NCBI RefSeq assembly: GCF_029504655.1 | Contig: NZ_JAQFIL010000001.1 | Coordinates: forward strand, 7,474,001 to 7,538,000 | Reading direction: 5' to 3' | Length of the DNA: 64,000 nt | DNA from: Catalinimonas alkaloidigena | GTDB lineage: Bacteria; Bacteroidota; Bacteroidia; Cytophagales; Cyclobacteriaceae | In this document: positions 33,759-41,691 of the stretch, piece after piece | Layout of the letters: every line of letters begins with the position of its first letter | Position numbering within the stretch: the first letter of the stretch is position 1 | The notes under the pieces: model-generated | The model's database searches: none | Told to the model about the DNA's origin: nothing | The model's input: only the letters and a program-made list of their open reading frames with translations | Made by a program: the position numbers and the translations under genes

Positions 33759-34310
33759 TCAGAAAAGGCTACTTATCCAAGCGGACAACCCCTGCACAGC
33801 GGAAGTGAAAAGAAAAAACAACAACCAGAGCAAAGTAAGGAAGATGAGCAGGAATATATACTTAGTCCAGGGATATTTTCGCATGATGTCCTGCCAGTAG
33901 ATCCAGCCAAAAATTCTGACTACCCAGAAATACAAACCACTTAGCCGGAAACTCTGCTGGCGAAGCTCATCCAGAAAAATCTGATCAATAATTTCTCGAG
34001 ATACCTGTTCCCTGTAACAATCACGAAACTGGTATAACACATCGTGGATGAGAGAAGCATAGTATGTCAGGGGCTTACGAGTTTCCCTATCAGCAATACC
34101 ATCAGGAGTACCAAAGTATACGTCAAAAAAGAAGAACTTGGGAGAGCAGCCGTCCCAGGCATAGCCATTACATTCAGGGTTAGAACCCAGCACTATGATT
34201 TGCCCATCCTCTCTTATCTTCAACCACTTGTTTGCGAAACTTACGCCCTTCAGACGGGTCTGGTAACAGATATCCTTGTGTTCCACAAATACATAGGGGC
34301 TGTTCTCCAT
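33759..34310 (-). CDS. DUF1353-like protein with C-terminal membrane helix
   Basis: 183 residues. The pattern 'CNGYAWDGCSPKFFFFDVYFGTPDGI' followed by 'TYYASLIHDVLYQF' resembles DUF1353, a small family found in phages and bacteria with conserved Trp-Asp-Gly and Ala-Ser-x-x-His-Asp. The His-Asp pair hints at a hydrolase-like site. Unlike many DUF1353 proteins it has extra C-terminal hydrophobic helices (about 128-142 and 150-172). It is located just upstream (same strand order) of a DUF4293 gene, 17 bases apart. Function unknown. Confidence 0.65.
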   Translation of the reverse strand: MENSPYVFVEHKDICYQTRLKGVSFANKWLKIREDGQIIVLGSNPECNGYAWDGCSPKFFFFDVYFGTPDGIADRETRKPLTYYASLIHDVLYQFRDCYREQVSREIIDQIFLDELRQQSFRLSGLYFWVVRIFGWIYWQDIMRKYPWTKYIFLLIFLTLLWLLFFLFTSAVQGLSAWISSLF

Positions 34311-34327
34311 GCCCTAAATTTAAAAAT

Positions 34328-34816
34328 TTAGCGCAGGCGATCTACTGAGCGCACCAGTTTCTCATCACGGCGAATAAAGCGGTTGGCCAGTACGTTGAGC
34401 AAGAGAGCGATACAAGGTAGTATAAAACCTATATCATAGCTACCACGGGTAGCTTCATTAATAATCTTTTCCCCCTCAAAACTATACCATACAGAAGCGC
34501 CCAGTGCAGCTGCCATAAAAAGGCTGTTCAGTGCTCCCAGCTTGATCTGTGTTAAGCGATTATGGTATTGAAAAATTTCATAAAAGGCGGTAAGCGTGGC
34601 GAGTACAGCCAGGATGGCGATTACCCAGGTCCCCTGCTCAGTGGTCATTTGGCTTGTGGCTCCTTCTGAAGATTCAGTTACTGTAAGATAGTAAGCATTC
34701 AATACCACCTGTTCTCCTTCTTCCAGGTCTGTTTCCTGCCATATATCAAAAATTAGCATCAGACCCATGCAAATGCCTACTCCTAGCAGAAAAATTGATT
34801 GTATTCTTTGTAACAT
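34328..34816 (-). CDS. DUF4293 membrane protein
   Basis: 162 residues with four membrane helices (about 8-25, 65-83, 93-112 and 126-145). The N-terminal 'MLQRIQSIFLLGVGICMGLMLIFDIW' is characteristic of DUF4293, a family I know from Bacteroidota only. The C-terminus is short, basic and cytoplasmic ('RRDEKLVRSVDRLR'). It is probably co-transcribed with the DUF1353-like gene downstream. Function unknown. Confidence 0.8.
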   Translation of the reverse strand: MLQRIQSIFLLGVGICMGLMLIFDIWQETDLEEGEQVVLNAYYLTVTESSEGATSQMTTEQGTWVIAILAVLATLTAFYEIFQYHNRLTQIKLGALNSLFMAAALGASVWYSFEGEKIINEATRGSYDIGFILPCIALLLNVLANRFIRRDEKLVRSVDRLR

Positions 34817-35007
34817 AACTCAGGTTATTCGATATCAATATTGTAATTTTTACGTAAATATATAGGTTATGCAATTCGGCACGAAGATATTAAGATTTGC
34901 TATAACTTTATTCATTTTCAGAAGTTTAATGTGTAGAGGGTCAGGTAAATGAATACTATTCATCTCTTCGTGGCCGTTCAATGTGAAAAGAAAAACTAAT
35001 TAGCACT

Positions 35008-35667
35008 ATGGCTGATAATAAAGATAAACAAGTTGATCAAAAAGATACTGGTAACACTACTGACGCTGATAAGCAACAGGAGAATGTACAAAGTTTCGAA
35101 GATCAACGCCCAAAATACAGTGAGCGGGAAAAAGTTGAAATTTTTGACAACGAATTTCTGCCACAAATAGACTCAATGTATAATTTTGCCTATCGGCTGA
35201 CCTATGATGAAGATGATGCCAAAGACCTGGTGCAGGAAACGTACCTGAAGGCATTTCGTTTCATAGATTCATTTCAACGCGGAACTAACGCTAAAGCATG
35301 GTTGTTTCGGATTTTAAAAAACAGCTTCATTAATGATTTCAGGAAGAAAAGTAAGCAACCTTCCAAAGTTGATTACCAGGAGGTAGAAACTTATTACAAT
35401 TCTGAAGGTGTTGATGAAAGTATTACTACTGACTTAAGAGTGGAGTCTGTGCAGGATATGATCGGTGACGAGGTATCCATAGCCTTAAACTCATTAGCAG
35501 TAGATTTTAGAACTGTCATTATTCTTTGTGACCTGGAAGGGTTTACTTATGAAGAGATGGCTAAAATTTTGGATATTCCCATAGGCACAGTAAGGTCGAG
35601 ATTACATAGGGCCAGAAACCTTTTAAAGGAAAAGCTCAAATCATACGCCGACTCTATGGGCTATTAA
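35008..35667 (+). CDS. ECF-type RNA polymerase sigma factor
   Basis: 219 residues. An acidic N-terminal tail (about 1-45) precedes region 2 ('FDNEFLPQIDSMYNFAYRLTYDEDDAKDLVQETYLKAFRFIDSF', and 'NAKAWLFRILKNSFINDFRK') and region 4 ('ALNSLAVDFRTVIILCDLEGFTYEEMAKILDIPIGTVRSRLHRARNLLKEKL', a helix-turn-helix). This is an RpoE-like sigma of group 4. The long acidic N-tail is unusual for ECF factors in general but I believe it occurs in Bacteroidota. The next gene is a likely anti-sigma partner, 56 bases downstream. Confidence 0.92.
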   Translation: MADNKDKQVDQKDTGNTTDADKQQENVQSFEDQRPKYSEREKVEIFDNEFLPQIDSMYNFAYRLTYDEDDAKDLVQETYLKAFRFIDSFQRGTNAKAWLFRILKNSFINDFRKKSKQPSKVDYQEVETYYNSEGVDESITTDLRVESVQDMIGDEVSIALNSLAVDFRTVIILCDLEGFTYEEMAKILDIPIGTVRSRLHRARNLLKEKLKSYADSMGY

Positions 35668-35723
35668 TTTTTTTAACAGACAACAGTTACAACCTAGATT
35701 TTAGAATTTTTAACCTTGCGAAT

Positions 35724-35975
35724 ATGGAGACCTTATCTAGAGAAAGTCCACAGTACAAGCGTTGTATGGATCTTTTGCCCTTAGTATTAGACCACGAAGC
35801 TAACTTAGAGGATACGGATTTTTTCCATCAACATGCAAAATTCTGGCCCGAGGTTCTGGAATGCTACGAAAAAGAAACTGCTTTCCGCTTAGCTATCAAA
35901 CAGAAGTTAGGCAGCTTGTCTGCTCCTGAAGAGTTACTTAGCAGCATACGTAACAGAATCAAACAAGCCTCTTAA
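35724..35975 (+). CDS. Putative anti-sigma factor lacking the zinc motif
   Basis: 83 residues, helical. Its place directly after an ECF sigma gene and its layout ('CMDLLPLVLDHEANLEDTDFFHQHAKFWPEVLECYEKETAFRLAIKQKL') parallel the small ZAS-type anti-sigma proteins in Bacteroidota, which have H-x3-C-x2-C. Here the His is kept (in HQHAKF) but the first Cys is replaced and only one Cys (ECY) remains, so zinc binding is probably lost. The stop codon abuts the gmk start codon with no gap. Assignment is from context more than sequence. Confidence 0.55.
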   Translation: METLSRESPQYKRCMDLLPLVLDHEANLEDTDFFHQHAKFWPEVLECYEKETAFRLAIKQKLGSLSAPEELLSSIRNRIKQAS

Positions 35976-36566
35976 ATGCAAGAAGGAAAAGCATTTATTT
36001 TCTCGGCACCTTCTGGCTCAGGTAAGACTACAATTGTCAAGCATTTACTCAAGTATAATTCAGATTTGAGTTTTTCAATTTCTGCATGCACCCGATCAAA
36101 AAGACCTAGTGAGGTCAATGGTCGGGATTATTATTTTATGAGCCCTGCTGAGTTTAGAGCACGTATAGAAGAAAAGGCCTTTATTGAGTGGGAAGAAGTA
36201 TACGAAGGAAAATATTATGGTACCCTCAAGTCGGAGATTGAACGCATCTGGCAGCAAGGAAAGCATGTGGTGTTTGACGTGGATGTGCTGGGAGGAATCA
36301 ACCTCAAAAAGTATTTTGGCAGTCGCGCGCTAGCAGTTTTTGTGAGAGTACCATCAGTAGAAAAATTAAAAGAAAGGCTTGCTTCCAGAAATACTGAGTC
36401 AGAAGAAAGCCTGGAGCAACGCATTGCTAAAGCAGAAGAAGAGCTCCAGTATGAGCAATATTTTGATGTGACGCTGGTCAACGATCATTTGAAAGACACT
36501 TTAGAACAGGCTCAGCATTTTTATGAGGAGTTCGTACAGAAAGGGGAGTTAACTTCTTCCAAATAA
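35976..36566 (+). CDS. gmk: Guanylate kinase
   Basis: 196 residues. It phosphorylates GMP to GDP in the cytoplasm. The P-loop is at the N-terminus ('IFSAPSGSGKTTIVKHLL'), the GMP-binding region is 'SISACTRSKRPSEVNGRDYYFMSPAEF', and 'KHVVFDVDVLGGINLKKYF' and 'RLASRNTESEESLEQRIAKAEEEL' (lid) follow in order. The ATG directly follows the anti-sigma stop, which suggests translational coupling to the sigma operon. yicC follows 123 bases downstream; the usual order elsewhere is yicC before gmk. Confidence 0.95.
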   Translation: MQEGKAFIFSAPSGSGKTTIVKHLLKYNSDLSFSISACTRSKRPSEVNGRDYYFMSPAEFRARIEEKAFIEWEEVYEGKYYGTLKSEIERIWQQGKHVVFDVDVLGGINLKKYFGSRALAVFVRVPSVEKLKERLASRNTESEESLEQRIAKAEEELQYEQYFDVTLVNDHLKDTLEQAQHFYEEFVQKGELTSSK

Positions 36567-36689
36567 GCGGCTTTGCACGTATCATTGCATCTATTTATTT
36601 GCTGATATACTACTTCAGAAAAAGTACACTGAGGATCTTATCTCAGAGAGGTGGTTTCTGCGATCATTTTGCCATATTAATTTAGTTTT

Positions 36690-37568
36690 ATGATTAAGTC
36701 AATGACTGGCTACGGTAAGGCCTATCAGGAGTCTTCGCTCTTTGATATCACTGTAGAAGTGAAAACACTCAATTCAAAATACCTGGATGTTAACCTTAAA
36801 CTGCCCAGGCTCTTTGGAGATCGTGAGATAGAAGTGAGGCAATTGGTCTCAGAAAAACTACAGCGGGGTAAGGTATCCTTGCTAATTGATTTTAGAGGAA
36901 AAGGTCAGATGGGTGGCGACCCTGCTGTTAACCAGGAGTTACTTAAAGCATACTATTATTTATATAAGGAAACAGCTAACGAATTACAGGCCTCAGAGCA
37001 AGACCTGTTTCGCCTGGCGGTACAGTCACCGGATGTACTACTACCCATAGTACAGGAAAATACCAATGAAGAAATATGGAAAGCAGTCAAATCGGTGCTA
37101 GAAGAGGCATTAACGCAATGTGACCAGTTTAGAGAACAGGAAGGAGATGCGTTGATGAAAGATTTTGCCCTCTGTTCAGCCAATATCAAAGCGGCGCTGG
37201 AAGAGGTGAAAAAGCAGGCTCCCATCCGGGATCACCGCCTGAGACAGAAATTACAAACCCAGTTGGAAGAATCTTTTGCCAAAGACATAATAGATCAGAA
37301 CCGCTTTGAGCAGGAGCTTATTTACTATATAGAGAAACTGGATGTGAACGAGGAAATCGTCCGCCTGACCAATCACCTGAGCTATTTTGAAAAAGTACTT
37401 AGTAGTGTTGATGTTCATGGTAAAAAACTGGGATTTATCTCTCAGGAGATGGGGCGTGAGATCAATACCATAGGCTCTAAAGCGAACGATTCCACCATAC
37501 AGCATTCGGTAGTAGGCATGAAAGAAGAGCTGGAAAAAATCAAGGAGCAGGTGCTGAACGTATTATAG
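36690..37568 (+). CDS. yicC: YicC/YloC-family endoribonuclease
   Basis: 292 residues. The N-terminal 'MIKSMTGYGKAYQESSLFDITVEVKTLNSKYLDVNLKLPR' and the C-terminal 'GKKLGFISQEMGREINTIGSKANDSTIQHSVVGMKEELEKIKEQVLNV' are the two diagnostic blocks (YicC_N and DUF1732). Members have been described as metal-dependent endoribonucleases affecting small RNA decay. It follows gmk on the same strand and is convergent with the PLD-like gene, with 7 bases between the stops. Confidence 0.93.
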   Translation: MIKSMTGYGKAYQESSLFDITVEVKTLNSKYLDVNLKLPRLFGDREIEVRQLVSEKLQRGKVSLLIDFRGKGQMGGDPAVNQELLKAYYYLYKETANELQASEQDLFRLAVQSPDVLLPIVQENTNEEIWKAVKSVLEEALTQCDQFREQEGDALMKDFALCSANIKAALEEVKKQAPIRDHRLRQKLQTQLEESFAKDIIDQNRFEQELIYYIEKLDVNEEIVRLTNHLSYFEKVLSSVDVHGKKLGFISQEMGREINTIGSKANDSTIQHSVVGMKEELEKIKEQVLNVL

Positions 37569-37575
37569 AAAGCAG

Positions 37576-38355
37576 CTATTTCAGCGGCTCATCATAAATC
37601 ATTTTTCCCCACGCTTCTGTATCTACAAAATCCATATCTTTTGAGGTACTTTTGTACAGCCTCATTATTTCTGAATGAAGCTCCTGAATGGCACCCCTGT
37701 CTTCTATGCGTATGATAGATTCATAATTACTACTTAATGATAAGCATGTAAAATCAGCTGAACCTAAGTAGGCAATTTTTTGATCTATGATGAAGGCTTT
37801 GGCATGGATAAAATGTTTACTGCTATTTTTAATACGCTGGTTACCGGGATCAATAAATATTTTGAGGGGAAAGATCGTTCTATATGAGTAATAGTAAACG
37901 GAAGTGTTACGAAGTTCGGCAGCTGTAGCGAAGAGTACAATCAAAGTAAGTACAGTCAGAAAAAGCATACAGATCTGGGCATACGTATAATAGTAGAAGT
38001 AAGTATATATGCAGCCCAGTACAAAGGCGGTCAAAGCAAAGTAAAGAAAAGTAATAATTCCTTTGAGTGACTCTTTTTTCTGTTCAGCATCGTGATTTTT
38101 TCGTCTGTACTGCTTGATAAGTTTTTCGCGGAAGTCATACCCCTGAAGGTTTCCGATCATATTGTGGCAAAGCGTCGTTATCAATGTAATGCGTACGTTT
38201 TGCGCATGAAGTTGAAGAAGCAAATGCATTTGTTCTTCATTCAGGAAAGGAGAGAGTACGGTAACTTCCTGACGGGCTGAACGAATATCTTCCAGTAATT
38301 GCTTACCGACAGAGGGTCCCATATGGATGGTAGCGTCTTTGATAGCAGCTTGCAT
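37576..38355 (-). CDS. Phospholipase D-like membrane protein
   Basis: 259 residues. It has a single HKD motif near residues 187-203, 'HAKAFIIDQKIAYLGSADF' (H-x-K-x4-D-x6-GS), and an N-terminal segment 'GPSVGKQLLEDIRSARQEVTVLSPFL' typical of the PLD fold. Two membrane helices (about 100-145) split the domain. Because PLD catalysis needs two HKD motifs, a homodimer is expected. The substrate could be a phospholipid or nucleic acid. It is monocistronic as far as seen. Confidence 0.75.
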   Translation of the reverse strand: MQAAIKDATIHMGPSVGKQLLEDIRSARQEVTVLSPFLNEEQMHLLLQLHAQNVRITLITTLCHNMIGNLQGYDFREKLIKQYRRKNHDAEQKKESLKGIITFLYFALTAFVLGCIYTYFYYYTYAQICMLFLTVLTLIVLFATAAELRNTSVYYYSYRTIFPLKIFIDPGNQRIKNSSKHFIHAKAFIIDQKIAYLGSADFTCLSLSSNYESIIRIEDRGAIQELHSEIMRLYKSTSKDMDFVDTEAWGKMIYDEPLK

Positions 38356-38441
38356 AGCAAAAGTATGTAGGTTTGTAGGAAGTATAACGCAGCAATCAGC
38401 CTTTCATGATATGAAGGACTCCTTTTACATCATTTTTATGT

Positions 38442-38449
38442 TAGTTTTG
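38442..38449 (+). promoter_or_regulatory. Putative -7 element TAGTTTTG
   Basis: It matches TAnnTTTG 44 bases before the ATG of the DUF4296 lipoprotein. No clear -33. Confidence 0.5.
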
Positions 38450-38493
38450 TGGCGCCGTTGCCAGGAGCTAACGAGTTGATATTAAACAGAAGC

Positions 38494-38871
38494 ATGATAA
38501 AGAAAATATTATCCTGTCTCAGCGCTTTTTTGATGCTAGCTGCCTGCCAGCAGGAAGAGGTCATTCAGAAGCCGGAAGGGCTTGTTCCCGAAAGTAAAAT
38601 GATTTCCTTCCTGATAGACATGCATATCGCGGAGGCTAAGATGGGTTATCTTCAGGTAAAAGATAGAGATTCTTTAGAGATCATCTTTAGAAATTATGAG
38701 AAGGCATTATTTGAAAAGCATCAGGTTGATGACTCTGCTTATTATCATAGCTATGAGTACTATCTGGCAGATATGGAAAAGATGCATGAAATATATAGCG
38801 CAGTTGTAGATAGCCTGAGTGTACTCAATAGCATAGAAAAGAACAAAGACCTGGGAATATCCGAAGAATAG
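38494..38871 (+). CDS. DUF4296 lipoprotein
   Basis: 125 residues from the ATG at 38494. An in-frame GTG at 38449 overlaps the -7 element and is rejected. The lipoprotein signal 'MIKKILSCLSAFLMLAACQQ' is followed by a small helical domain with 'PESKMISFLIDMHIAEAKMGY' and 'HQVDDSAYYHSYEYYLADMEKMHEIYSAVVDSL', matching DUF4296, a family I know from Bacteroidota. It should be attached to a membrane facing the periplasm. Function unknown. Confidence 0.8.
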   Translation: MIKKILSCLSAFLMLAACQQEEVIQKPEGLVPESKMISFLIDMHIAEAKMGYLQVKDRDSLEIIFRNYEKALFEKHQVDDSAYYHSYEYYLADMEKMHEIYSAVVDSLSVLNSIEKNKDLGISEE

Positions 38872-39240
38872 ATGAAGAAGCATCATATGTGACTACGCTG
38901 GTTCTGCGGTGGACTGAATAGAGATTACATGATTTTATATGCTATTTCCAAATGTAAATTATTCTGCCTGAGAAATAAGAAATATAGGATTATGGCCAAA
39001 GCGGAACATCTTTAGCACGAAAGATGCTGGATAAAAAAAATCGTTCTAATTTTGCTAAAAAGACATATAGTTTATATACCTAAGTGCTAACAAATTCTGT
39101 TTGGTGCAGAATTGTAAAATATCTTACTTACTATAAGCCAATACGAAATAAAGCTTTAAAAAAGCTTCTACTTAATACAAATTTGCATAATTTCAAATGC
39201 GTTTCATTAGTATAACTCAAACCACATTACTTACTAAGAC
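38872..39240. other. Intergenic region upstream of mreB
   Basis: 369 bases without a gene. It has a hairpin-forming ACAAATTCTG/CAGAATTGT (around 39088-39114, one bulge) and an AAGCTT...AAGCTT direct/inverted pair near 39152-39168. The mreB promoter must be here, but no TAnnTTTG with a proper -33 was found. Confidence 0.4.
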
Positions 39241-40266
39241 ATGGGATTGTTCGACTTTTTCTCCAGTGATATAGCTATTGACCTGGGCACAGCTAACACA
39301 TTAATTATCAATAAGGAGAAGATAGTAGTAGACGAGCCTTCCATCATCGCCATTGACCGCACCACCAACAAAGTGCTGGCGATTGGAAGACAGGCAATGC
39401 AGATGCATGAAAAGACCCATGAGAACATCAAAACGATTCGTCCGCTGAAGGATGGTGTCATCGCCGACTTCCATGCTGCCGAACACATGATCCGGGGTAT
39501 GATCAAAATGATTGACATGGGCAGTCGTTATATTCCCTCTTCTCATCGTATGATTATCTGCATTCCTTCTGGCATCACCGAAGTAGAAAAAAGAGCGGTA
39601 AGAGACTCCGCGGAGCACGCCGGTGCCAAGGAAGTGTACATGATTCATGAGCCTATCGCTGCAGCTATTGGTATTGGTATAGATATTGACCAGCCTGTTG
39701 GGTCAATGGTAGTAGATATCGGAGGTGGTACTACAGAGATTGCTGTTATCGCCCTTTCGGGAATTGTTTGCGACCAGTCAATCAGAACTGCTGGAGATAC
39801 CTTCAATAAAGATATTTTGGATTATATGCGCCGTCAACATAATTTACTCATCGGCGAGCGCTCTGCCGAGAAAGTAAAAGTTGAGGTAGGATCAGCATTA
39901 ACGGAACTCGATGATGAACCAGACGATTATGAAATCAGAGGGCGCGACCTAATGACAGGTATTCCTAAAGTGATAAAGGTTTCTTATTCTGAAATTGCTT
40001 TTGCGCTAGATAAGTCTATTTCAAAAATTGAAGAGGCAGTGCTGAAAGCTCTGGAGATTTCTCCACCTGAACTTTCTGCCGATATTTATGACAATGGCAT
40101 CCACCTGACTGGTGGCGGTGCATTGTTAAGAGGACTTGACAAACGCCTTGCGCTCAAAACCAAACTGCCGGTACACGTAGCAGATGATCCATTGCGTGCC
40201 GTAGTGAGAGGTACGGGGGTGGCACTGAAAAAATTTGATTCTTTTAAATCAGTATTGATGACCTAA
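39241..40266 (+). CDS. mreB: Rod shape-determining protein MreB
   Basis: 341 residues. An actin homologue that forms membrane-bound filaments guiding the elongation machinery. The N-terminus 'MGLFDFFSSDIAIDLGTANTLI' gives the amphipathic membrane anchor and phosphate-1 loop. 'MVVDIGGGTTEIAVIALSGIV' (phosphate 2), 'VMIHEPIAAAIGIGI'-type connect 1, and 'GIHLTGGGALLRGLDKRL' (adenosine loop) follow. It is the first gene of a five-gene operon, mreB-mreC-mreD-mrdA-rodA, with 8 bases to mreC. Confidence 0.97.
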   Translation: MGLFDFFSSDIAIDLGTANTLIINKEKIVVDEPSIIAIDRTTNKVLAIGRQAMQMHEKTHENIKTIRPLKDGVIADFHAAEHMIRGMIKMIDMGSRYIPSSHRMIICIPSGITEVEKRAVRDSAEHAGAKEVYMIHEPIAAAIGIGIDIDQPVGSMVVDIGGGTTEIAVIALSGIVCDQSIRTAGDTFNKDILDYMRRQHNLLIGERSAEKVKVEVGSALTELDDEPDDYEIRGRDLMTGIPKVIKVSYSEIAFALDKSISKIEEAVLKALEISPPELSADIYDNGIHLTGGGALLRGLDKRLALKTKLPVHVADDPLRAVVRGTGVALKKFDSFKSVLMT

Positions 40267-40274
40267 AAAAATAG

Positions 40275-41174
40275 ATGCATAGTTTATTAACCTTTCTGTA
40301 CAATTACAGGTCCTCATTCTTATTTGTCCTTTTAGAATCCTTAAGTATTTTCTTCATTGTCAATAACAATTCTTATCATCAGGCGGCAGTGCTGAATTCT
40401 TCTAACAGGCTGGTAGCTTCGGTCATGACAACTACCAATTCTGTTTCAGAATACTTTTCGCTAAAGGAAGTTAATCAGCGCCTGGCAGCGGAAAATGCCC
40501 GCCTGCATGAGTTGATGATTAGTGGAGAACCACGCAATAATAGTAATTTATTGCTTAGAGATTCTTTAGCGTTGGAAGCAATGGCTGAAGATTCTGTATT
40601 TGTACTACCCGAAGTCATAAGTAAGAGTGATAGTGTGCGGATGAAGCAGTTTGCCTTTGTTCCGGCTAAGGTGGTAGACAATACTGTGCATCGGGCCAAA
40701 AACTATGTCACAATTAATAAAGGCAGGCTGGATGGAATAGAACCGGATATGGGCGTCATTAGTTCGGATGGAGTAGTAGGTAAGGTTAAGGATGTGTCTG
40801 ATCATTTTGCCGTAATTACCTCCGTTTTACATACGGATATGTTTGTATCGGCACTGGTCAAGCGCTCAAGTACACTGGGGTCTATAGTATGGGCTGGTAC
40901 CAACCCCCGTCTGGCTAACTTGGATAATATTCCCATCCACATCAACATCATCAATGGTGATACCATCGTTACCTCAGGCTACAGTGGCATTTATCCTCCA
41001 AACACCATGATCGGAACAGTGTCAGAGGTAAGACCAGAAGAGGATGCCGCGTTCTATGATATAGACATCAACCTTTCCAATGATTTTTACAAGTTATCTT
41101 ATGTATATGTGGTAAAGAACCTGCTACGAAATGAGCAGGATTCATTGGAAAATATAATAACAGCCGATGAATAG
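40275..41174 (+). CDS. mreC: Rod shape-determining protein MreC
   Basis: 299 residues. A short cytoplasmic start, one membrane helix (about 13-30), a coiled coil (about 55-80) and the periplasmic beta domain with 'NYVTINKGRLDGIEPDMGVISSDGVVGKVKDVSDHFAVITSVLHTD' and 'DTIVTSGYSGIYPPNTMIGTVSEV'. It links the MreB filament to PBP2 and RodA. Its 3' end overlaps mreD by 8 bases. Confidence 0.93.
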   Translation: MHSLLTFLYNYRSSFLFVLLESLSIFFIVNNNSYHQAAVLNSSNRLVASVMTTTNSVSEYFSLKEVNQRLAAENARLHELMISGEPRNNSNLLLRDSLALEAMAEDSVFVLPEVISKSDSVRMKQFAFVPAKVVDNTVHRAKNYVTINKGRLDGIEPDMGVISSDGVVGKVKDVSDHFAVITSVLHTDMFVSALVKRSSTLGSIVWAGTNPRLANLDNIPIHINIINGDTIVTSGYSGIYPPNTMIGTVSEVRPEEDAAFYDIDINLSNDFYKLSYVYVVKNLLRNEQDSLENIITADE

Positions 41175-41691
41175 TCGCTATCTTATACCACAAGCCATCA
41201 ATTTTGTAGTATATATTTTACTACAAGTCTTTATTGTCAGGAATCTTGTACTCTTTGATGTAGCATTCTGTTTTGTATACATCGCTTTTTTGCTCCTTTT
41301 GCCCATTGAAGCCGCTGCCATTACCTGTATGCTATTAGGTTTTACCACAGGGCTGGTCGTTGACATATTTTACAATACTTTTGGAATTCATGCAGCAGCA
41401 TGTGTGTTCATTATGTACATAAGGCGCTACTGGATCAGTGCACTTACACCCAGAGGAGGTTATGATATCGGTATGACCCCCAGTCCCCGCGCCATGGGGT
41501 TTAGATGGTTTATTACTTATGCTGTCCCTCTGATCTTCGTACATCATGCTACCGTGTTTTTTGTAGAGATAGGTGGCTTTAGTTTGTTTTATTATACACT
41601 GATAAAAGCATTGGCCAGTACTGCGTTTACTTTTATATTAGTTACGGTAATTCAGTACATCATACATACGCCCAGAAGAACTGTTCTATGA
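41167..41691 (+). CDS. mreD: Rod shape-determining protein MreD
   Basis: 174 residues, almost wholly membrane-embedded (about five helices), with 'CMLLGFTTGLVVDIFYNTFGIHAAACVFIMYIR' in the position of the conserved MreD 'GLxxGxxxDxxxxxxxG' motif. Sequence conservation in this family is low, and the call rests on that motif plus position between mreC (8-base overlap) and mrdA (4-base overlap). Confidence 0.9.
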   Translation: MNSRYLIPQAINFVVYILLQVFIVRNLVLFDVAFCFVYIAFLLLLPIEAAAITCMLLGFTTGLVVDIFYNTFGIHAAACVFIMYIRRYWISALTPRGGYDIGMTPSPRAMGFRWFITYAVPLIFVHHATVFFVEIGGFSLFYYTLIKALASTAFTFILVTVIQYIIHTPRRTVL

